64,000 nucleotides of DNA from Pseudomonas oryzihabitans (lineage in GTDB: Bacteria; Pseudomonadota; Gammaproteobacteria; Pseudomonadales; Pseudomonadaceae): positions 248,001-312,000 of the forward strand of contig NZ_VDND01000002.1 of NCBI RefSeq assembly GCF_007665395.1, in the 5' to 3' direction. Shown here piece by piece: positions 17,643 to 29,368 of the stretch (positions are counted from its first letter, which is position 1; each line of letters starts with the position of its first letter). The notes beneath the pieces are model-generated. The model had not been told where the DNA came from and ran no database searches. It worked only from the letters and a program-made list of their open reading frames with translations. Both the position numbers and the translations under genes were made by a program.

Positions 17643-18836
17643 CTAGTCCTGCGCATGCTCCAGCGCATAGCGCCGGCAATGCTCCAGGTAACCCATCTCG
17701 TGGGCGCCCACCAGTTGCACCACGCTGCTCCAGAGCCAGGAGGGGGCGTCCAGGGTGCGGGTGCGGTTGCGCTGCAGGTCGCTCATCCATTCCACCCGGG
17801 TGGCGAGGTCCATCTGCCGGGCGTGGGCGCGGCCCACCACCCGTGCCAGGTAGGCGGCCGCGCCCATGGCTTCGCGGGCGCTGAGTTCGTCCAGCTCCAG
17901 CTTGAGGTCCTGGGGCAGGAGTTCGCGGATGAAGAAGGAATGGTCCAGCAGCCGCACCGCCAGCATGCGATTGCCTAGGGCCGGCGAGAGATGGCGCGCC
18001 CCGTCGACCACCCGCTTGCCGTTGTCCTTGGGCATGGCGGCGTGGGCGGCGCGGGGCGCGGCGGCGGCGACGGCCTGCTTGACGTCGATCAGGCAGTAAT
18101 CCTCGTCGTCACCGTCGTCCACCCCCAGCAGCACCGCATAGCGACGTAGGCCCAGGGAGCTGCAGCCCTTGACCCAGTAGGCGCTGTCGAGCAGCTCCAC
18201 GCGGCTGTCGTGGCTGCGGCCCTTGAGCGAGGTCACCAGGGCGTGGATCCCGGGCGTCTTGCACAGTTCGGCGATGGCCTTGCGCTCGTCCCGGCTCAGC
18301 TGCCAGAAGTGCTTGCCCAGCGGTAACTTGGGCCGGGTGTGTTCCATGCGCTCGCGCGCCAGGTGCTTCCAGGTGCGCTGCACCGCGCTGCGCATACCGG
18401 CCTTGACCTGGGCCGGACGCGGTACCTCGCGCTCTAGATCGTCCTCGAAGGCCACTTCGTAGCCGCGCATCATCTCTTCCAGCATCCGCGCGGTGGTCAC
18501 GCCCGGCAGGTCCGAGCCGCGCGCCGCCGTGGCCAGCGACAGCGCCAGGCGCACCAGGTCATGGGCCGGATTGCCGACCACGGTCTGGTCCAGGTCGCGG
18601 ATGTTGACGTCGGTGGAACCCTGCAGATCGCCGGTGGGGCCGAGGTTGCCGGCATGGCAGTCGCCGCAGATCCACACCGCCGGGCCATTGGGCAGATTGC
18701 GGCCCGGCTGGCTGTGCAGCCACTCGTAGAACTGCACCGTACTGCCGCGCACGTAGGCGTGGGCGGAACGGGCCATCTTCAGGTTACGCAACTGGGTGAG
18801 ACGGGGCAGGCGATCGACGGGACGCGGAGTTTTCAT
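17643..18836 (-). CDS. DUF2252 family protein
   Basis: A 397-residue cytoplasmic protein of DUF2252, a family with a distant kinase-like (aminoglycoside phosphotransferase) fold. The segments WICGDCHAGNLGPTGD (about residues 56-71) and VNIRDLDQTVVGNPAHDLVR (about 79-98) resemble the catalytic HxDxxxxN and DxD loops of that fold. SAYWVKGCSSLGLRRYAVLL and EDYCLIDVKQA follow in the second half. No substrate is known. It stands alone, reading toward the fecI-type gene. A short spacer with a 16-bp hairpin separates it from the next chemoreceptor gene. Confidence 0.85.
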   Translation of the reverse strand: MKTPRPVDRLPRLTQLRNLKMARSAHAYVRGSTVQFYEWLHSQPGRNLPNGPAVWICGDCHAGNLGPTGDLQGSTDVNIRDLDQTVVGNPAHDLVRLALSLATAARGSDLPGVTTARMLEEMMRGYEVAFEDDLEREVPRPAQVKAGMRSAVQRTWKHLARERMEHTRPKLPLGKHFWQLSRDERKAIAELCKTPGIHALVTSLKGRSHDSRVELLDSAYWVKGCSSLGLRRYAVLLGVDDGDDEDYCLIDVKQAVAAAAPRAAHAAMPKDNGKRVVDGARHLSPALGNRMLAVRLLDHSFFIRELLPQDLKLELDELSAREAMGAAAYLARVVGRAHARQMDLATRVEWMSDLQRNRTRTLDAPSWLWSSVVQLVGAHEMGYLEHCRRYALEHAQD

Positions 18837-18918
18837 GCAGGGCGCAGGCCTTGAGGGAGACGCCTTTGTGACCGTTGCGCTAGGTGAATGTTGCAGATTG
18901 TTTCGCGATGGGGAGCCT

Positions 18919-18956
18919 GCCGAGGTCTGGTCCCCGTCTCGGGACCAGACCTCGGC
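18919..18956 (-). terminator. Strong hairpin after the chemoreceptor gene
   Basis: GCCGAGGTCTGGTCCC (18919-18934) and its perfect complement (18941-18956) make a 16-bp stem with a 6-base loop, 30 bp beyond the stop of the chemoreceptor. There is no T run, but the stem is very stable. Confidence 0.6.
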
Positions 18957-18985
18957 GATCCACGGTCACGCCGGTGTCGACAGGA

Positions 18986-20617
18986 CTAGCAGCGGAACTG
19001 GCCGATCTGCCGGTTCAGGTCGTTGGCGAGGGCATCGAGCGAGACCGCGGTCTGCACCGTCTCGCCGATGGCTTCGCTGTTCTGCTGGGCCATCTGGGCG
19101 ATGCGTTCCACGGTGCGGGCCACGTCCTGGCTGGCAGAGGTCTGCTCGCGCAGCGCCAGGGAAATCTGGTTGACCACCCGTACCACGCTGTCCGACGAGG
19201 TATTGATGCTGACCACCGCCTCGCCGGCCTGGTTGGCCAGCTCGACGCCGCCATTGACCTGGCGCACGCCCACGTCCATGTCGGCCATGGCCGCCTGGGT
19301 GGCCGCCTGGATCTTCTCGATCATGGCGGCGATCTCCTGGGTGGAATTGGCGGTCCGTTGCGCCAGCTGGCGCACCTCGTCCGCCACCACGGCGAAGCCG
19401 CGTCCCTGCTCGCCGGCGCGCGCCGCTTCGATGGCCGCGTTGAGCGCCAGCAGATTGGTCTGGTCGGCGATGCCCTTGATCACGCTGACGATGGAGGAGA
19501 CCCGCTCGGAGTGCTCGCCCAGTTCCCCGATGCGCTCGGCGGAGGACTGCACGGTGGTGGCGATGGATCTCATGCTGTCCACCGAGGCCTGGATCGTCTG
19601 GCCGCCGTCCTGGGCCAGGCGGCCGGACTGGCTGGACAGGTCGTGGGCCTCGTTGGCGTTGTCGGACACATGGTTGATGCTGACGGTCAGTTCCTCGACC
19701 GTGGCGGCCATGCTGGAGGCGGCGCTGGACTGCTCCTGAGCGGCGCTGGACAGCTGGTGCGAATTGGCCGAGATGCTGTGGGAGGCGGCGACCAGCCGAT
19801 CGGTGCCCTGCTTGATCCCCTGGATCATCAGGCGCAGCTTTTCCTGCATCTGGCCGAAGGCGCCGAGCAACAGTCCGACTTCGTCTCGACCAGCGGCCGG
19901 AATCGGAGAATCCAGGCGGCCATCGGCGATGGTGCGGGCGATGGCGACCGCCTGGGCGAGACGCCCGACGATGGTGCGCGACAGCGACCAGGCGATGCCG
20001 ATGGCCAGCAGCACGGCGAGCACACCGCCGGTGATCAGGATCGTCATGGCGTGCTGCCTGGCCTCCACCATCGACTGGGTACGGTTTTCCAGCAGCTGGT
20101 TCTCCCGGGTCTTGATCTCGCCCAGCAGGCCGCGCATGGCGTCCATCTTGCCCTTGTCCTGGGCGGTGGCGATACGGGCGGTGAGGGCCTCCAGCGCCAG
20201 GGTGCCGGCATTGACCTGGCGGCGCAGGGCCAGGATCTGCTGCACCGACTCGCTGTTCCACTGCGCCTTGGCGGTCGCCAACTGGCTCAGGCCGTTCTGC
20301 TGCTGGGGGTTGTCCCGGGTGAGCTCGGTCAGCTCCTGCAGCTGGGCGGCGAATTGCTGCTCGCCCTGGTTCAGGGGCTCGAGGAAGGTGTCCTTGCCGG
20401 TCAGGGCGAAGCCGCGCATGCCGGTCTCCATGTTGACCAGCGCCAGCAGGGCGGCATCGGCGTCCTGCAACACCTCGTAGGAGTGGATGTTCTGCCTGAC
20501 CGCCGAATTGACCTCGCTGAAGCCCTGGCTCGCGCTGAGGATCAGCGCCAGGATGATGGCCAGGATGGCGCCGAAACCGAGATTGAGTTTTTTCGAGATG
20601 GTCAGGTGACGCAGCAT
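18986..20617 (-). CDS. Methyl-accepting chemotaxis protein (4HB type)
   Basis: A 543-residue chemoreceptor. TM1 is [20 protein letters not shown] (about residues 12-31). A periplasmic four-helix-bundle ligand domain (to about 185), TM2 ([19 protein letters not shown]), a HAMP domain and the cytoplasmic methyl-accepting coiled coil follow. The invariant hairpin tip is seen in [20 protein letters not shown] and [18 protein letters not shown]. It would control CheA kinase activity in response to a ligand that cannot be named from sequence. No C-terminal NWETF-type tether is present, as is common in Pseudomonas. The gene stands alone. Confidence 0.93.
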   Translation of the reverse strand: MLRHLTISKKLNLGFGAILAIILALILSASQGFSEVNSAVRQNIHSYEVLQDADAALLALVNMETGMRGFALTGKDTFLEPLNQGEQQFAAQLQELTELTRDNPQQQNGLSQLATAKAQWNSESVQQILALRRQVNAGTLALEALTARIATAQDKGKMDAMRGLLGEIKTRENQLLENRTQSMVEARQHAMTILITGGVLAVLLAIGIAWSLSRTIVGRLAQAVAIARTIADGRLDSPIPAAGRDEVGLLLGAFGQMQEKLRLMIQGIKQGTDRLVAASHSISANSHQLSSAAQEQSSAASSMAATVEELTVSINHVSDNANEAHDLSSQSGRLAQDGGQTIQASVDSMRSIATTVQSSAERIGELGEHSERVSSIVSVIKGIADQTNLLALNAAIEAARAGEQGRGFAVVADEVRQLAQRTANSTQEIAAMIEKIQAATQAAMADMDVGVRQVNGGVELANQAGEAVVSINTSSDSVVRVVNQISLALREQTSASQDVARTVERIAQMAQQNSEAIGETVQTAVSLDALANDLNRQIGQFRC

Positions 20618-21031
20618 GGGCAGACCTCAGGCGCTGGGTTGTCGGGTGACGCCCGTCGGGCAGGCGGTCGGGTAGGGCAAGTGGGCGGCGCGGACGGCCA
20701 GGCAGCCCACGGGAATACGCGGCTCCGGGCACGCCGGCTGGCACCGGGGGTTGGCCTCGATCAGGCGCCTTGGCGGTCCTTGCCCAAGCGAAGCGGCCAG
20801 GGCAGCGTTTTCCGGCGAAAAGGACCGCGCTAGAGCCTGTTGGGCCGCTGTTGGAGTGGCAAGGCTGGAAAAAGTTTTCTGTGATGCAGTAGTCGTTTTC
20901 GCGGTTGGCGGTTTTCCTGCCGCGGCTGGCCGCGCAGCCTGTTCAGCGGCTGTGCTGACGCTCAGCTGGCTGCTGCCGCGCCTGGCGAGGCAAGGACCTT
21001 GGGTCCCTTAGCGGAGGCTCAGGGGCTGCCA
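20618..21031. other. Intergenic region without a supported gene
   Basis: This 414-bp gap between the chemoreceptor start and the MocR stop holds only weak reading frames with poor composition (for example 20751-21011, rich in Ala, without a ribosome-binding site). It includes an AT-richer patch near 20870-20910. I see no repeat or RNA gene. Confidence 0.5.
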
Positions 21032-22435
21032 TCAACGCCACAGGCCGACCAGGCGCCGGGCCAGGTCGGTCGCCTCGGCCGCGCTAGCGATATTGGTGAA
21101 GCCCAGTAGCAGGCCCTGCGCCTGGGGCGTCTCCAGATACCAGCGCGATAGGGCTTGCACCGCCAGGCCATCAGCCTGGGCAGCATCCGCCCATTGCTGA
21201 TCGCTGCCCCGCCGGCACCGCACCAGCAGCTGCAGGCCACCCGCGTCGGCTGCCATCTCCAGGTCCGGCGTGGCGGTTGCCAGCAAGGCGTCGATCAGCC
21301 ACTGGCGCCGCTGCCGGTAGAGGTTGCGCATGCGCTTGAGATGGCGGGGGAAATGCCCTTCTTCGAGGAAGGCCGCCACCGTGGCCTGCAGCAGGTACGG
21401 CGAGTGGTTGTGTCGGCACTCGGCACCGTGGGTGAAGGCTGGGACCTGCTCTGGCGGCACCACCAGGTAGGCCAGGCGCAGACCAGGAAACAGCACCTTG
21501 CTGAAGGTACCGGTGTAGAGCACCCGACCCTGGTCGTCCAGACTCTTCAGCGCCGGCAGCGGCTTGCCGCGATAGCGGTATTCGCTGTCGTAGTCGTCTT
21601 CGACGATCCAGGCCTGCTCCCGCTGTGCCCACTCCAGTAGCGTCAGGCGCCGGGGCAGCGAGAGAGGAACCCCCAGCGGACTCTGGTGGCTCGGGGTGAC
21701 CAGGGCACAGCGGGCCGTGGGCGCGCGGGCCAACCCGCTGGCGACGTCCAGGCCTTCGCCATCCACCGGCACCGGAATCAGCGTCAGGCCCGCCCGCTGC
21801 AGGGCGTGGCGAGCGATGAAGTAGCCCGGCTCTTCGAACCAGCAGGCGTCGCCCGGCGCCAACAGCGTCTGGACGATGAGGTCGAGGCAGGCGCGATAGC
21901 CGGCGCAGACGAAGACCTGCTCGGGCCGGCAGGCGATGCCACGTGACAGCCCCAGGTAGGTGGCGATGGCCGCGCGCAGGCCGGCATGGCCACGGGCGTC
22001 GGGATAGGCCAAACCCTCCAGCCCGGCAGTGCGCAGTTGGCGGGCGGCCAGTCGGGTCCAGAGTTTGCGCGGAAAGGCATCCAGTGCCGGCAAGCCCAGT
22101 TGCAAGGGCAGGGGCAGGCCGCCGGCGTGGGTCGCCAGCAGCGCCGGGGCGGACGCGGCGGTTGCCGCCTGGGCAGGTCCCGCGCGCTGCCACTGCGGCG
22201 AGACGCAGGTCCCCGCCGGTCCGCGGGGGACCAGAAAGCCTTCGGCGATCAGTTGCTGATAGGCCATCTCCACGGTGCCCCGGGCCACGTTCAGCTCCGC
22301 CGCCAGGGCGCGCACCGAAGGCACCCGGTCACCAGGGCGCAATCGACCTTGGTCCAGCGCCTGGCGAAAGCGCAGGTACAGCTGCCGATAGAGGGGCAGG
22401 GCGAGGCGGGCGTCGAGGGCGGCGGTCAGGATCAT
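21032..22435 (-). CDS. MocR/PdxR-family transcriptional regulator
   Basis: A 467-residue fusion of a GntR-type winged helix and a fold-type I aminotransferase domain. The DNA-binding part is LPLYRQLYLRFRQALDQGRL then VPSVRALAAELNVARGTVEM (to about residue 65). The PLP lysine is Lys313 in TGTFSKVLFPGLRL, preceded by WIVEDDYDSEYRY, where the Asp and Tyr contact the cofactor. Such regulators usually bind PLP and act on the divergent neighbour, here the carboxymuconolactone decarboxylase-like gene. Repeated GCCTAG motifs in the shared gap are possible binding sites. Confidence 0.9.
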   Translation of the reverse strand: MILTAALDARLALPLYRQLYLRFRQALDQGRLRPGDRVPSVRALAAELNVARGTVEMAYQQLIAEGFLVPRGPAGTCVSPQWQRAGPAQAATAASAPALLATHAGGLPLPLQLGLPALDAFPRKLWTRLAARQLRTAGLEGLAYPDARGHAGLRAAIATYLGLSRGIACRPEQVFVCAGYRACLDLIVQTLLAPGDACWFEEPGYFIARHALQRAGLTLIPVPVDGEGLDVASGLARAPTARCALVTPSHQSPLGVPLSLPRRLTLLEWAQREQAWIVEDDYDSEYRYRGKPLPALKSLDDQGRVLYTGTFSKVLFPGLRLAYLVVPPEQVPAFTHGAECRHNHSPYLLQATVAAFLEEGHFPRHLKRMRNLYRQRRQWLIDALLATATPDLEMAADAGGLQLLVRCRRGSDQQWADAAQADGLAVQALSRWYLETPQAQGLLLGFTNIASAAEATDLARRLVGLWR

Positions 22436-22468
22436 GGCCTAGTCGTTTGCAACGTTCTTGGCCCTATA

Positions 22469-22490
22469 GCCTAGGTCATCGGTCGCCTAG
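22469..22490. promoter_or_regulatory. Possible MocR binding repeats
   Basis: GCCTAG occurs twice in direct orientation (22469-22474 and 22485-22490), 16 bp apart, in the 132-bp gap between the divergent MocR-type regulator and its probable target. Direct repeats are usual for MocR regulators; the assignment is inference from position. Confidence 0.35.
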
Positions 22491-22567
22491 AGTGAGCTTC
22501 TCTTTCACGCGGACCGCGATCTTCAGCAGGTCCGTGCGCGCTTATCACCCCCATGCTGGAGTAGGCC

Positions 22568-22999
22568 ATGAGCCAACTGCGTCTGCCGTTTTCCACCCTC
22601 TCACCCATCGCCTACCGGGGCCTGGTCGCCACCAGCCAGGCGTTGGCTGAAAGCTCGCTAGGCCTGCCGCTCGTCGAACTGGTCTACCTGCGCATCTCCC
22701 AGATCAACGGCTGCGCCTTCTGCCTGGGCAAGCATGGGCAAACCCTGCGCGAGCAGGGCGTTGCCCAGACCAAGCTCGACCACCTGGCCGGCTGGCGGGT
22801 CAGCGAGTCGTTCGATGCGCGCGAACGCGCCGCCCTGGACTGGGCCGAAACCCTGACCTTCGTTGCCGAAAAGGGCGCGCCGGATGGGCTCTATGAGCCA
22901 CTCCAGGCCCATTTCAGCGACGCCGAAATCTCCGACCTGACCCTGGCGGTGGCGCTGATGAATGCCTTCAACCGGCTGGCGGTAGGGATGAGGCTCTAG
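22568..22999 (+). CDS. Carboxymuconolactone decarboxylase / AhpD-like protein
   Basis: A 143-residue helical protein of the carboxymuconolactone decarboxylase superfamily. The redox-type CxxC is in NGCAFCLGKHGQTLREQG (about residues 48-65), the AhpD-like active-site arrangement with a following His. ERAALDWAETLTFVAEKGAP and the C-terminal ALMNAFNRLAVGMRL are family features. Such proteins act as alkylhydroperoxidase-like reductases, but the substrate is unknown. It is divergent from the MocR-type regulator, which probably controls it. The 483 bp downstream (23000-23482) carries no supported gene. Confidence 0.85.
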   Translation: MSQLRLPFSTLSPIAYRGLVATSQALAESSLGLPLVELVYLRISQINGCAFCLGKHGQTLREQGVAQTKLDHLAGWRVSESFDARERAALDWAETLTFVAEKGAPDGLYEPLQAHFSDAEISDLTLAVALMNAFNRLAVGMRL

Positions 23000-23314
23000 A
23001 TCTCGGCGCTTGGGCGCGTTATCAAGAGCAAGGCATCCTGGATTGCCGCGGGTGGTCGTTCTGGTTGAGCACCCGACGAGCGGCTTGCCTCGATCTCGGT
23101 CTTTTCACCCGGAAAACAAGCGCAGCGGCACGGCTTCGCTTGGCTCTTGCGCAACGCGAGTGGGGCGGGCCCTGGCGCTCCAGCGACCTCCTCGCGCGGT
23201 GCCATCGATCGCCAAATTTTTCGGCGGAAACCCCGCCTTTTACCGCACTGATTCGGTGCAGAGCCGCCTTTGACGGCTCTAGCCTGCTGTGCTTAGGTTC
23301 TTTGGGCCCTGTCG

Positions 23315-23345
23315 AGTTATGTCTTCTTATGACATGACTATTTTT
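23315..23345 (+). promoter_or_regulatory. AT-rich hairpin in the aspT leader region
   Basis: AGTTATGTC (23316-23324 region) and GACATGACT (23331-23339) pair with one G-T mismatch around a short TTCTTAT loop and are followed by ATTTTT. It could be a terminator for the gene upstream or an attenuator or operator of aspT, about 145 bp before its start. Confidence 0.4.
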
Positions 23346-23482
23346 GGTGAGGCGCCCTCGCGGTCAGGAACATCCTGTAGGGCATCCGGTGCAACGAAGG
23401 TTCTTCTGGCGGCACGCGCGACCAGGTCGAACCGTCGTTTTCACCTTCCTCTGCACATGGATCCCTGGTCGAAGGTGACCCC

Positions 23483-26816
<3,334 letters not shown>

Positions 26817-26821
26817 GCCGC

Positions 26822-27781
26822 TCAGGCGCTCCGATACTCGACCGTCAGGTGCGTGATCTCGTGCACCGGCTGCAAGCGCCGGCGGACGGCGCTGGCGCCG
26901 TCTCCCGGCGGACCGCTCACGCTGACGATGGCGGCGCGAGCCGCGGGTCCGACACGCCAGACATGCAGGTCGGTGATCACCAGCGGGTCTTCAGCGGCGA
27001 GCAACTCGCGGATCTCGTCCGCCACCTGGGCATCGGTCCGGTCCAGCAGCACGGCGGCGGTGTCCCTGAGCAGCAGCCAGGCCCAGCGCGCGATCACCAG
27101 GGCGCCGACGATGCCCATCAGCGGGTCCAGCCAGACCCAGCCGAGCAGCTTGCCGGCCAGCAGGGCGACGATGGCCAGGACCGAGGTCACGGCATCCGCC
27201 AGCACATGGACATAAGCCGATCTCAGGTTGTTGTCTTCGCCATGGCCATGGTCGTGGCTGTGACCACGACCATGAACATTGCTGTGGTCATGAGGGTGAT
27301 GATGGCCGTGGCCATGAGCCGCTCCCGCGCCACCGGTCAGCAGCAGGGCGCTGATCACGTTGACGATGAGGCCGACGAGGGCGATCAGGGTAGCGGTGCC
27401 GAATTGCACCGGGGTGGGTTCGAACAGCCGGATCAGCGATTCGACCCCTATGCCCAGCGCGACCAGGCCGAGGATCAGCGCCGAGGCGAAGCCACCGAGA
27501 TCCCCGACCTTGCCGGTACCGAAGCTGAAGGCCGCATCCTCGGCATGTCGCCGGGCGAAGGCGTAGGCCGCCGCGGCGATGCCCAGGGCGCCCGCATGGG
27601 TCGCCATGTGGAAACCATCGGCCAGCAGCGCCATGGACCCCGTGACATAGCCGGCGACGATCTCGCCCACCATCATCACCAGGGTCAAGGCCACCACCCA
27701 GAGGGTGCGCTGGGCGTTGCGATCGTGTTGGGCGCCCAGGAAGTCGTGACTGTGTCCGTGGCTGAGTTCCAGGTCGTTCAT
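26822..27781 (-). CDS. dmeF: Cation diffusion facilitator (DmeF-like)
   Basis: A 319-residue CDF exporter, likely for Co(II)/Ni(II) and related ions. Six helices are visible. The transport-site helices carry HMATHAGALG (helix 2, with SMALLADGFHM before it) and SAYVHVLADAVTSVLAIVAL (helix 5, HxxxD). A long His-rich cytoplasmic loop lies between helices 4 and 5 (AHGHGHHHPHDHS and GHSHDHGHG), and the N-terminus has LSHGHSHDF. I start at MNDLELSHGH because GAGG is 5 bases before that ATG; the upstream regulator stop lies inside the same GTGAGG. Operon with the RcnR-type sensor. Confidence 0.9.
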   Translation of the reverse strand: MNDLELSHGHSHDFLGAQHDRNAQRTLWVVALTLVMMVGEIVAGYVTGSMALLADGFHMATHAGALGIAAAAYAFARRHAEDAAFSFGTGKVGDLGGFASALILGLVALGIGVESLIRLFEPTPVQFGTATLIALVGLIVNVISALLLTGGAGAAHGHGHHHPHDHSNVHGRGHSHDHGHGEDNNLRSAYVHVLADAVTSVLAIVALLAGKLLGWVWLDPLMGIVGALVIARWAWLLLRDTAAVLLDRTDAQVADEIRELLAAEDPLVITDLHVWRVGPAARAAIVSVSGPPGDGASAVRRRLQPVHEITHLTVEYRSA

Positions 27782-27788
27782 CTCCACC

Positions 27789-28064
27789 TCACTTGCCATA
27801 GCGGCGAATGGCTGCAAGCAACTGCTCCAGCCCTTCGGCTCGCGCCTGATCGGTCAGCGCGGGGTGGGCGACATGTTCCCTCGCATGCTCTTCGATGATC
27901 TCCTCGAGCAGCCCGTTAAGGGCTCCGCGGGTCGCCGCCACCAGATGCAGGGTCTTGGCGCAGTCGGCATCTTCTTCCAGCGCCCGTTCGATGGCCTGCA
28001 CCTGACCCGCGATCCTTTTCACGCGCTTGAGCAGGTCGTCCTTGTGGGCTTTCATGTGCGACAT
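27789..28064 (-). CDS. dmeR: RcnR/CsoR-family metal-responsive repressor
   Basis: A 91-residue all-helical repressor (DUF156). The residues that ligate Ni/Co in E. coli RcnR are all present at the same numbers: His3, Cys35 (DADC), His60 and His64 (EEHAREHVAH), with an extra His67. Cu-type CsoR would have Cys at the 64/65 position, so a Ni/Co-type sensor is more likely. RGALNGLLEEIIEEHAREHV is the family core. It is followed seven bases later by dmeF, and an ATA-C6-TAT operator-like site lies just before its start, so it probably represses both. Confidence 0.92.
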   Translation of the reverse strand: MSHMKAHKDDLLKRVKRIAGQVQAIERALEEDADCAKTLHLVAATRGALNGLLEEIIEEHAREHVAHPALTDQARAEGLEQLLAAIRRYGK

Positions 28065-28067
28065 AGC

Positions 28068-28079
28068 ATACCCCCCTAT
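28068..28079. promoter_or_regulatory. RcnR-type operator before dmeR
   Basis: ATACCCCCCTAT matches the G/C tract flanked by AT inverted ends that RcnR/CsoR repressors bind. On the minus strand its GGGGGG tract is only 6 bases before the ATG, so it may also serve as ribosome-binding site. A TATATAGG at 28080-28090 is a plausible -10, implying a very short leader. Confidence 0.6.
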
Positions 28080-28212
28080 CCTATATAGGCGACATCTTAG
28101 GGGTTCTCGACGGTGGGTGGAAGACGGTCGGGCCCAAGGCGCGAGCCGCCGTCGTCGATCACCCTGGGGATCGGGCTATACTGAGTCTCTTCCCTACGAA
28201 TCCAGGTGCAGC

Positions 28213-28569
28213 ATGGCTACCGATACCTCGAAGCTGGATCGAATCCTCGCCGAGACCCAGCGTGAGCGCGAACGAGGCTATCGCGACAAGGCGTTGAAGA
28301 TGTATCCCCACGTCTGCGGCCGCTGTGCCCGGGAATTTTCCGGCAAGCGCCTGAGCGAGCTGACCGTGCATCACCGTGACCACAACCACGACAACAATCC
28401 CCAGGACGGCTCCAACTGGGAATTACTCTGCCTGTATTGCCACGACAACGAGCACAGCCGCTACACCGACCAGCAATATTTCAGCGACAGCTCCCTGAGC
28501 ACGCCCAAGGTGGCCCAGGCTACGCACAATCCCTTCGCCGGGCTGGCGGGGCTGCTGAAGAAGGACTGA
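28213..28569 (+). CDS. YajD-family HNH nuclease
   Basis: A 118-residue protein with an HNH endonuclease fold. The CGRC (about residues 35-38) and CLYC (about 74-77) pairs form the structural zinc site, and LTVHHRDHNHDN, NWELLCLYCHDNEH are the catalytic H-N-H residues. Length and the C-terminal NPFAGLAGLLKKD fit the YajD group of E. coli and Pseudomonas. The biological target is unknown. TATACT at 28177-28182 is a plausible -10. A GCCGCCTTAAGGCGGC palindrome (28595-28610) follows the stop and may terminate it. Confidence 0.9.
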   Translation: MATDTSKLDRILAETQRERERGYRDKALKMYPHVCGRCAREFSGKRLSELTVHHRDHNHDNNPQDGSNWELLCLYCHDNEHSRYTDQQYFSDSSLSTPKVAQATHNPFAGLAGLLKKD

Positions 28570-28594
28570 GGTCTCAACACCCCTGGCGCGCCCA

Positions 28595-28610
28595 GCCGCC
28601 TTAAGGCGGC
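28595..28610. terminator. Palindromic hairpin after the HNH gene
   Basis: GCCGCCTTAAGGCGGC is a 16-bp perfect palindrome 25 bp after the HNH gene stop, followed by CTTAAG. It can fold as a 6-bp GC stem with a TTAA loop. No T run is present. Confidence 0.4.
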
Positions 28611-28662
28611 CTTAAGCCTTGCCCTCTAGCTTTTCAGACCATCGGGCTGGGAGCGAGCAGGG

Positions 28663-29361
28663 ATGAGGCATTCGATACGCGCGAAGTGGCTGTCCTGCGG
28701 GATACTCAGCTGGCTGGCCGTGAGCTGCGGGACCCAGGCCGTCGCCGAGATGAACGTCATCCGCGGCGACGGCGGTACCGCTGCCGACACCGTCTCGGTG
28801 TACTTCAACAGCGGCATCGACGACAGATCGGTCAGCTCGCTGCTGGCGGCGCTGAGCGACATTGCCCTCAAGTATCCCGCCACCAAGAACGTCAATCTCT
28901 ATCTCAACAGCCACGGTGGCGACATGGAGGCGGGTTATGTTGTCTACGAGTTCCTCCGCCATTATCCGCTGCACCTCAACACCATCGACGCCGCCGCGAC
29001 GGATTCTTCCGCAACGATGATCTATTGTGCGGCGGCGGATCGGTACGCCGCGCCATTGGCTACCTTTCTCCTGCATCCGGCCGCAACCTCGATCGCGCTT
29101 GGCGGGTACATCAAGCCCGACCAGGCCAAGCAGGCCTTCGAGGACGTCGAGCGCGCGAATCTCAAGTTTCGCGACATCTACAAGGACTGCCTCACGCTGA
29201 CCCCGGAGGAGCTAACGACCTTGCTGTCCTCCGAAAGCAACCGAAGGCGCCTGGACTACGACGCCGCCAAGGACATCGGTCTGATCACCCGGTCGCAGGA
29301 CCAGTTGCCGCGCGGAACCGACCGGGCGCTTTATTTCATCACCGACGGCGGGGGCAAGTGA
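28663..29361 (+). CDS. Exported ClpP-fold serine protease-like protein
   Basis: A 232-residue protein with an N-terminal signal sequence (MRHSIRAKWLSCGILSWLAV, cleavage near AVA-E or at a weak lipobox Cys). The body has the ClpP/crotonase fold: VNLYLNSHGGDMEAGYVVYE corresponds to the ClpP glycine-rich strand region, TDSSATMIYCAAADRYA carries the likely nucleophile Ser, ATFLLHPAA the His, and DAAKDIGLIT the Asp. Unlike true ClpP it is predicted to act outside the cytoplasm and has no ClpX partner here. A decayed homologue of its C-terminal end lies at 32650-32796. The target is unknown. Confidence 0.8.
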   Translation: MRHSIRAKWLSCGILSWLAVSCGTQAVAEMNVIRGDGGTAADTVSVYFNSGIDDRSVSSLLAALSDIALKYPATKNVNLYLNSHGGDMEAGYVVYEFLRHYPLHLNTIDAAATDSSATMIYCAAADRYAAPLATFLLHPAATSIALGGYIKPDQAKQAFEDVERANLKFRDIYKDCLTLTPEELTTLLSSESNRRRLDYDAAKDIGLITRSQDQLPRGTDRALYFITDGGGK

Positions 29362-29368
29362 CACCGCC

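Noticed and set aside
18884..20833. 649-codon frame antisense to the chemoreceptor
   Set aside because: Low-complexity Gly/Leu/Asp composition and full overlap with a well-supported MCP gene.
20751..21011. 86-codon frame in the chemoreceptor/MocR gap
   Set aside because: No ribosome-binding site, Ala-rich composition and no recognisable motif.
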